Notes under the pieces: generated by a model
Databases searched by the model: none
What the model was told of the DNA's origin: nothing
Seen by the model: only the letters and a program-made list of their open reading frames with translations
Position numbers and translations under genes: made by a program
Assembly (NCBI GenBank): GCA_030066595.1
Contig: JASJBI010000031.1
Span: 1-64,000 of the forward strand
Direction of reading: 5' to 3'
From: Alphaproteobacteria bacterium
Lineage (GTDB): Bacteria; Pseudomonadota; Alphaproteobacteria; JAJFFI01
DNA length: 64,000 bases
In this document: one piece after another, positions 61,018-64,000 of the stretch
Layout: the number at the start of each line of letters is the position of its first letter
Numbering within the stretch: the first letter of the stretch is position 1

Positions 61018-61046
61018 ATTGGCCCTATCAATTTATCCAAATTGGC
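61018..61046. promoter_or_regulatory. direct repeat ATTGGC-N17-ATTGGC, putative MocR site
   Basis: Two ATTGGC copies (61018-61023 and 61041-61046) lie in the short gap between the MocR-type gene and the PNPOx-like gene. MocR/PdxR proteins commonly bind tandem direct repeats about two turns apart, and this spacing fits. The intervening DNA is AT-rich. Confidence 0.5.
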
Positions 61047-61104
61047 ACTTTCCACTAAGCCATTTCTGGATCAGATTGCCTGGCGAGCTGACAAGGAGAC
61101 TCTG

Positions 61105-61749
61105 ATGGGCGACTATGTGGTGACCGATCGCACCCGGGTTCGGCGGGTGCATCAACGCGGCCGCTACGATCGGGAAACGGTCCATGCGATCCTGGACGAA
61201 GGGCTGATCTGCCATCTCGGCTTCGCGGTCGAGGGCCGCCCCTTCGTGATTCCCACTGCCCATTGGCGGGACGGCGAACGGGTCTACGTGCACGGCTCAA
61301 GCGCCAGCCGGACGCTCAGGTCGCTGAAGGCGGGGGTGGATGTCTGCCTGACGGTGACCCTCGTGGACGGCCTGGTGATGGCCCGCTCCGGCTTTCACCA
61401 CTCCATGAACTATCGCTGCGTCATGGTGTTCGGCCGGGCCACATTGGTGGACGACCCGGACGAGAAGATGGCTGCTTTGAAGACCTTTCTCGACAAGATC
61501 GCGCCCGGCCGCTGGGACGAGGTGCGCCCGCCCAACGATCAGGAGTTCAAGGCGACGACCGTCTTGGCCCTGCCGCTCGAGGAGGTCTCCGCAAAGGTGC
61601 GCACCGGCCCGCCGGTCGACGACGAGGAGGACTATGCCCTGCCGGTCTGGGCCGGGGTGGTGCCCTTGTCGCTGACACAGGGTAGTCCCGAGCCGGACCC
61701 GCGCCTCGCGCCCGGGACACCGCTGCCGGACTACCTGGCCAAGCCATGA
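61105..61749 (+). CDS. pyridoxamine-5'-phosphate-oxidase-fold flavoprotein
   Basis: A 214-residue split-barrel protein of the PNPOx-like family (DUF/FMN-binding), not the canonical PdxH. Seen: EGLICHLGFAVEGRPFVIPTAHWRDG, split by other residues, then VYVHGSSASRTLRSL and VMVFGRATLVDDPDEKMAALK. It may bind FMN or F420. ATG at 61105 with AAGGAG 6 bases upstream. Divergent from a MocR-type regulator, which suggests regulation by that protein. Confidence 0.88.
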   Translation: MGDYVVTDRTRVRRVHQRGRYDRETVHAILDEGLICHLGFAVEGRPFVIPTAHWRDGERVYVHGSSASRTLRSLKAGVDVCLTVTLVDGLVMARSGFHHSMNYRCVMVFGRATLVDDPDEKMAALKTFLDKIAPGRWDEVRPPNDQEFKATTVLALPLEEVSAKVRTGPPVDDEEDYALPVWAGVVPLSLTQGSPEPDPRLAPGTPLPDYLAKP

Positions 61750-61795
61750 CCTCCGCCCGCTCCCGGCCCCGGGGGTAGACCCGCAACCGGGGCCA

Positions 61796-62215
61796 TCAGC
61801 CCGGCGCTCTGAAGCGGTCCTGCGGCACGACGGCGACCGGCGTCAGCTCCACCAGAAAATCCTCATGGCCGAGCCCGGAAACCATGATCGAGGTGCTGAC
61901 CGGCGCCGCCTCGGCGCGCAGGTGGGCGTTGCGCACCTCCTGGATGACCGGCAGATCGGACCGGTCGACGAAATAGGTGGTGATGGACACGATGTCGTCC
62001 AGCGTTCCACCGACCGCGGACAGTATCGCCGCGATGTTCCGGAAGCACTGTTCGGTCTGGACCCGCACGTCGCCGGGGCCGACGATCCGCTCCTCTTCGT
62101 CCCAGGCGACCTGGCCCGTCAGGTGGATGACCCGACCCGCGTGCTGGGCGACGCCCATGCTGAAACCCCGCCCTCTCGGCCCCCACACACCCGGGGGATT
62201 GAAGCCCTGCGCCAT
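61796..62215 (-). CDS. RidA-family (YjgF/YER057c/UK114) protein
   Basis: A 139-residue trimeric-type RidA fold that hydrolyses reactive imines or enamines from PLP enzymes or acts on aromatic imines. The family core is VAQHAGRVIHLTGQVAWDEE, then VRVQTEQCFRNIAAILSAVGG, SITTYFVDRSDLPVIQEVR and the terminal ELTPVAVVP. In canonical RidA an Arg in the IEVxxxAR stretch is essential; here the matching segment is LVELTPVAVV, without Arg, so it may not be a deaminase. It lies 4 bases downstream of an AlaX gene on the same strand. Confidence 0.88.
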   Translation of the reverse strand: MAQGFNPPGVWGPRGRGFSMGVAQHAGRVIHLTGQVAWDEEERIVGPGDVRVQTEQCFRNIAAILSAVGGTLDDIVSITTYFVDRSDLPVIQEVRNAHLRAEAAPVSTSIMVSGLGHEDFLVELTPVAVVPQDRFRAPG

Positions 62216-62219
62216 GCCC

Positions 62220-62885
62220 CTATCCCATCGGCCGTCGAGGCTTGTCCGTGCTGAGGTAGATCTCGATCCGCTCCTTGCCCTTGCCGATGTTCTTGCGCTT
62301 GAGCGCGATGGCGCCGATCTCGCCGGTCCTCTTGAGATGGGTCCCCCCGCAAGGCACCCGCGCGAACTCGCGGATCTTCCAGTAACGCTGCTCCGCCGCC
62401 TCGTCGCTGAAGGCGCTCTCGATCGCCTGGTTGCCGGCGACGATGGACGCCACATCCCGCTCGATCTCGGCGAATTGGGCCGAGATGTTTTCGTCCCACC
62501 GGAAATCGATGCGCGCCTTGTCCTCGGAGATATGCGCGCCGATCTTCTCGATCGTCGCCAGTTTTCGCGTGACCAGTTCCAGGACCACCTCGGCGGCGAA
62601 ATGCAGCCGCATCAGCCTGTAGCGCCGGTCCCAGTCGATCGTCATATGGACCGGATCGCCAGGCTCGAGTCCGTGCCCGGACGGCAAGGAGTAGAAGATC
62701 TCGCGACCGTCCTTGCGCGCCGCCTGCACCGGCTGGCCCGCGATCGTTCCGTGATCGCTTTCCTGGCCGCCGGACTTGGCATAGAAGATCGTCCGCTCGA
62801 CCGTTATCTGGTCGCCGGCGACCTGCGCGACGCATGTCCCCAACTCGGCGAGATAGGGATCCTGCCAGAATACCTTCTCGGTCAT
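62220..62885 (-). CDS. AlaX-type alanyl-tRNA editing protein with an altered His site
   Basis: A 221-residue stand-alone AlaRS editing homologue that hydrolyses mischarged tRNA-Ala (Ser or Gly). The core FYAKSGGQESDHGTI (residues 34-48) and zinc-side CGGTHLKRTGEIG are intact. In canonical members the first zinc pair is HxxxH (HTATHLL); here RLHFAAEVVLELV gives His95-x3-Glu99. Zinc could use Glu, or the protein may belong to a related subfamily with other substrates. It overlaps nothing, with RidA 4 bases downstream. Confidence 0.88.
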   Translation of the reverse strand: MTEKVFWQDPYLAELGTCVAQVAGDQITVERTIFYAKSGGQESDHGTIAGQPVQAARKDGREIFYSLPSGHGLEPGDPVHMTIDWDRRYRLMRLHFAAEVVLELVTRKLATIEKIGAHISEDKARIDFRWDENISAQFAEIERDVASIVAGNQAIESAFSDEAAEQRYWKIREFARVPCGGTHLKRTGEIGAIALKRKNIGKGKERIEIYLSTDKPRRPMG

Positions 62886-62954
62886 GCCGTGAACTCTTCG
62901 CATGGTCGGCAGTGACGCACCATCCGACCATACCCGCTTGCGCGCGCAAACAGA

Positions 62955-62984
62955 AACCGGCCGCGGCAAAGGCCGCGGCCGGTT
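62955..62984. terminator. bidirectional terminator between cspA and AlaX gene
   Basis: A perfect 13-bp stem, AACCGGCCGCGGC / GCCGCGGCCGGTT, with loop AAAG. On the minus strand it is followed by TCTGTTTGC, so it ends the cold-shock transcript, whose stop is 22 bases away. Confidence 0.8.
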
Positions 62985-63006
62985 CGTCTGCAGCTAGGCC
63001 GGTGAT

Positions 63007-63216
63007 TCAGTCCAGAACGACGAGATTCTCTGCCGAGGACTTTCCGTTGCGGCCGGGCACAAGCTCGTACTCCACCTTCTGGCCTTCGCGGAGGCCGGTT
63101 AGTCCGGCTCGTTCGACGGCCGAGATGTGGACGAACGCGTCCTTGGAGCCGTCATCCGGCTCGATAAAACCGTAACCTTTGGTCGGGTTGAACCACTTCA
63201 CTGTACCAGTCGTCAT
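63007..63216 (-). CDS. cold-shock (CspA-family) RNA chaperone
   Basis: A 69-residue single cold-shock domain. RNP1 is KGYGFIEPD and RNP2 is DAFVHISAV, with [12 protein letters not shown] at the N-terminus. It melts mRNA structure in the cytoplasm. ATG at 63216, with AAGGA and CAAGAG upstream. The frame is open upstream to 63270, but the extra residues are not family-like and probably are the 5' leader, which is typically long in cold-shock genes. Confidence 0.95.
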   Translation of the reverse strand: MTTGTVKWFNPTKGYGFIEPDDGSKDAFVHISAVERAGLTGLREGQKVEYELVPGRNGKSSAENLVVLD

Positions 63217-63690
63217 CTCTTGTCCTTCCAAGCAATCTTGGTCTTCCATGCAGCAGTCAGACTGCTTCACACGGTTTCATGGTCTCACAATTTCTCGGGG
63301 CACCGCGGCTCAGCGCATGGGCGTCTGGGGGGATACGCAAGGAGAATGTGTAACCGGGCCACTTATTTGACGCGTTTCGGGCCGATGTGCAATTGGAATC
63401 AGCTATTACAGTGCGAGAAATCCAGCCTTGAGTACCCCTGTGCTCGCGCTATGCGGGCCTGAATGCGCGGAATTGGCGGCCCGAATCATTGGCTTAGTCT
63501 CGCGAAGCCCGCGCTATCGCGCCCCATCGCATCGGCAATGGGCGCCGTTCACGCGACGATCACGACAACCCGCGCGCGCGTCACATTCACGTCAACGCGG
63601 CGATGCTGGGTTTGGGTTTGCGCTGGGGAGTTGCTATATCACAGCCGCGACCGGCGGCTCATGCCGCTATCAACTGATGGAGAGGGGCAC
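63217..63690. other. divergent intergenic region with a promoter-like pair
   Basis: About 470 bases between the cold-shock gene (minus) and a radical SAM gene (plus). The left part is the cold-shock leader. Near 63612-63640, TTGGGT and TATATC are 17 bases apart, a plausible promoter for the radical SAM gene about 50 bases before its start. No other gene, RNA or repeat is recognised; several frames here look random. Confidence 0.4.
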
Positions 63691-64000
63691 GTGTCATCAA
63701 GCTGCGGCGCCGCCGTTCCGCGTCCCTCCCTGGACCCGGCCAAGTTCCGCGATCCGGACGTGACCGCCAACGGGGCGCGGCGCGCCTCGGTCCGATTCCG
63801 CGGGTTCGAAACGCTCTGGTTCAACACCGGGACGCTCTGCAATCTCGCCTGCCGCAACTGCTACATCGAATCGAGCCCAAGCAACGACAGTCTGGCCTAC
63901 CTGACGGCCTCCGAGGTCGCGGGCTATCTGGACGAACTCGCGACGTTGCCGCCCGGACCGGGCACGGCCCGGCAGATCGGCTTCACTGGCGGCGAACCGT
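63691..64000 (+). CDS. radical SAM protein (5' part, cut by window end)
   Basis: The first 103 codons of a radical SAM enzyme. The GTG start has GGAG about 10 bases upstream (gatggagaggggcac). The 4Fe-4S cluster motif CNLACRNCY (Cx3Cx2C) near residue 52 is preceded by FETLWFNTGT, and the GGE motif (GFTGGEP) is at the window edge. This form (CRNCYIES) resembles COG0535-like/arsenosugar or SPASM-less radical SAM proteins. The function cannot be fixed without the rest. Confidence 0.9.
   Translation, partial: MSSSCGAAVPRPSLDPAKFRDPDVTANGARRASVRFRGFETLWFNTGTLCNLACRNCYIESSPSNDSLAYLTASEVAGYLDELATLPPGPGTARQIGFTGGEP

Overview
The window looks like chromosomal DNA of a GC-rich alphaproteobacterium, probably from a Rhodospirillales-type lineage. 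This is inferred from strong GC bias at third positions, many Tat signal peptides, GTG/TTG starts, an MmcB-family protein, NDUFS6-like zinc-finger and DUF1272 proteins, and a specialised acyl carrier protein and ketosynthase next to lpxD. I found no insertion sequence, integrase, CRISPR array or phage gene. The one clear genomic scar is a truncated branched-chain amino-acid transporter ATPase remnant at 28.1-28.2 kb.

Layout. 0-7 kb: a Fur-like box and an unknown protein, an outer-membrane barrel, a small exported protein, a TPR / DUF4331 / HupE-UreJ operon and a PCuAC copper chaperone, so this is probably a metal and envelope region. 7-9 kb: ATP-dependent PEP carboxykinase (pckA). 9-14.4 kb: two tandem large MscS-type channels. 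15.5-17 kb: an OhrR-type thiol regulator divergent from a Tat-exported alpha/beta hydrolase, with two near-identical operators between them. 17.5-20.3 kb: polA. 20.5-33 kb: an aromatic-acid catabolic region with two FAH-family hydrolases, an aryl/acyl-CoA ligase with a MarR regulator, and a divergent operon (ferredoxin reductase, SDR, PaaA-like diiron protein, gentisate-1,2-dioxygenase-like bicupin, unknown protein), plus an MFS transporter. It is interrupted by the livF relic, a Sel1-repeat protein and a 463-residue unknown protein.

33-40 kb: an orphan ABC ATPase, a core-MetE-like methyltransferase, cytochrome P460, tRNA-Arg(CCG), then lpxD, a specialised ACP, a KAS-II-like ketosynthase and an M23 peptidase (lipid A and envelope). 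40-48 kb: a CRTAC1/FG-GAP protein, mmcB, a PAS protein, hldE and gmhA (heptose for LPS), a PhoX-type phosphatase and a DUF6134-type protein. 48-53.7 kb: an aldolase / MDR reductase / HAD operon, TVP38 with a flavin disulfide reductase, and a cupredoxin. 53.9-55.4 kb: tRNA-Gly(CCC) and a cysteine-rich stress cluster (ArsI/CadI-like, SigZ-like sigma factor, DUF1272). 55.5-59.3 kb: a spermidine/putrescine-type ABC importer. 59.5-64 kb: a MocR regulator divergent from a PNPOx-like flavoprotein, RidA, an AlaX editing protein, a cold-shock protein and the start of a radical SAM gene.

The best candidate for a new system is the 21.6-28.1 kb cluster. A CoA ligase and MarR sensor face an operon with an electron-transfer reductase, one stand-alone PaaA-like diiron protein, a dehydrogenase and a gentisate-dioxygenase-like ring-cleavage enzyme. 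This suggests a CoA-thioester aromatic pathway that couples diiron oxygenation to gentisate-type cleavage, with a minimal oxygenase. Second-tier candidates are the OhrR-controlled exported hydrolase and the ArsI-SigZ-DUF1272 group. Everything here was read by eye; no database search or alignment was run.
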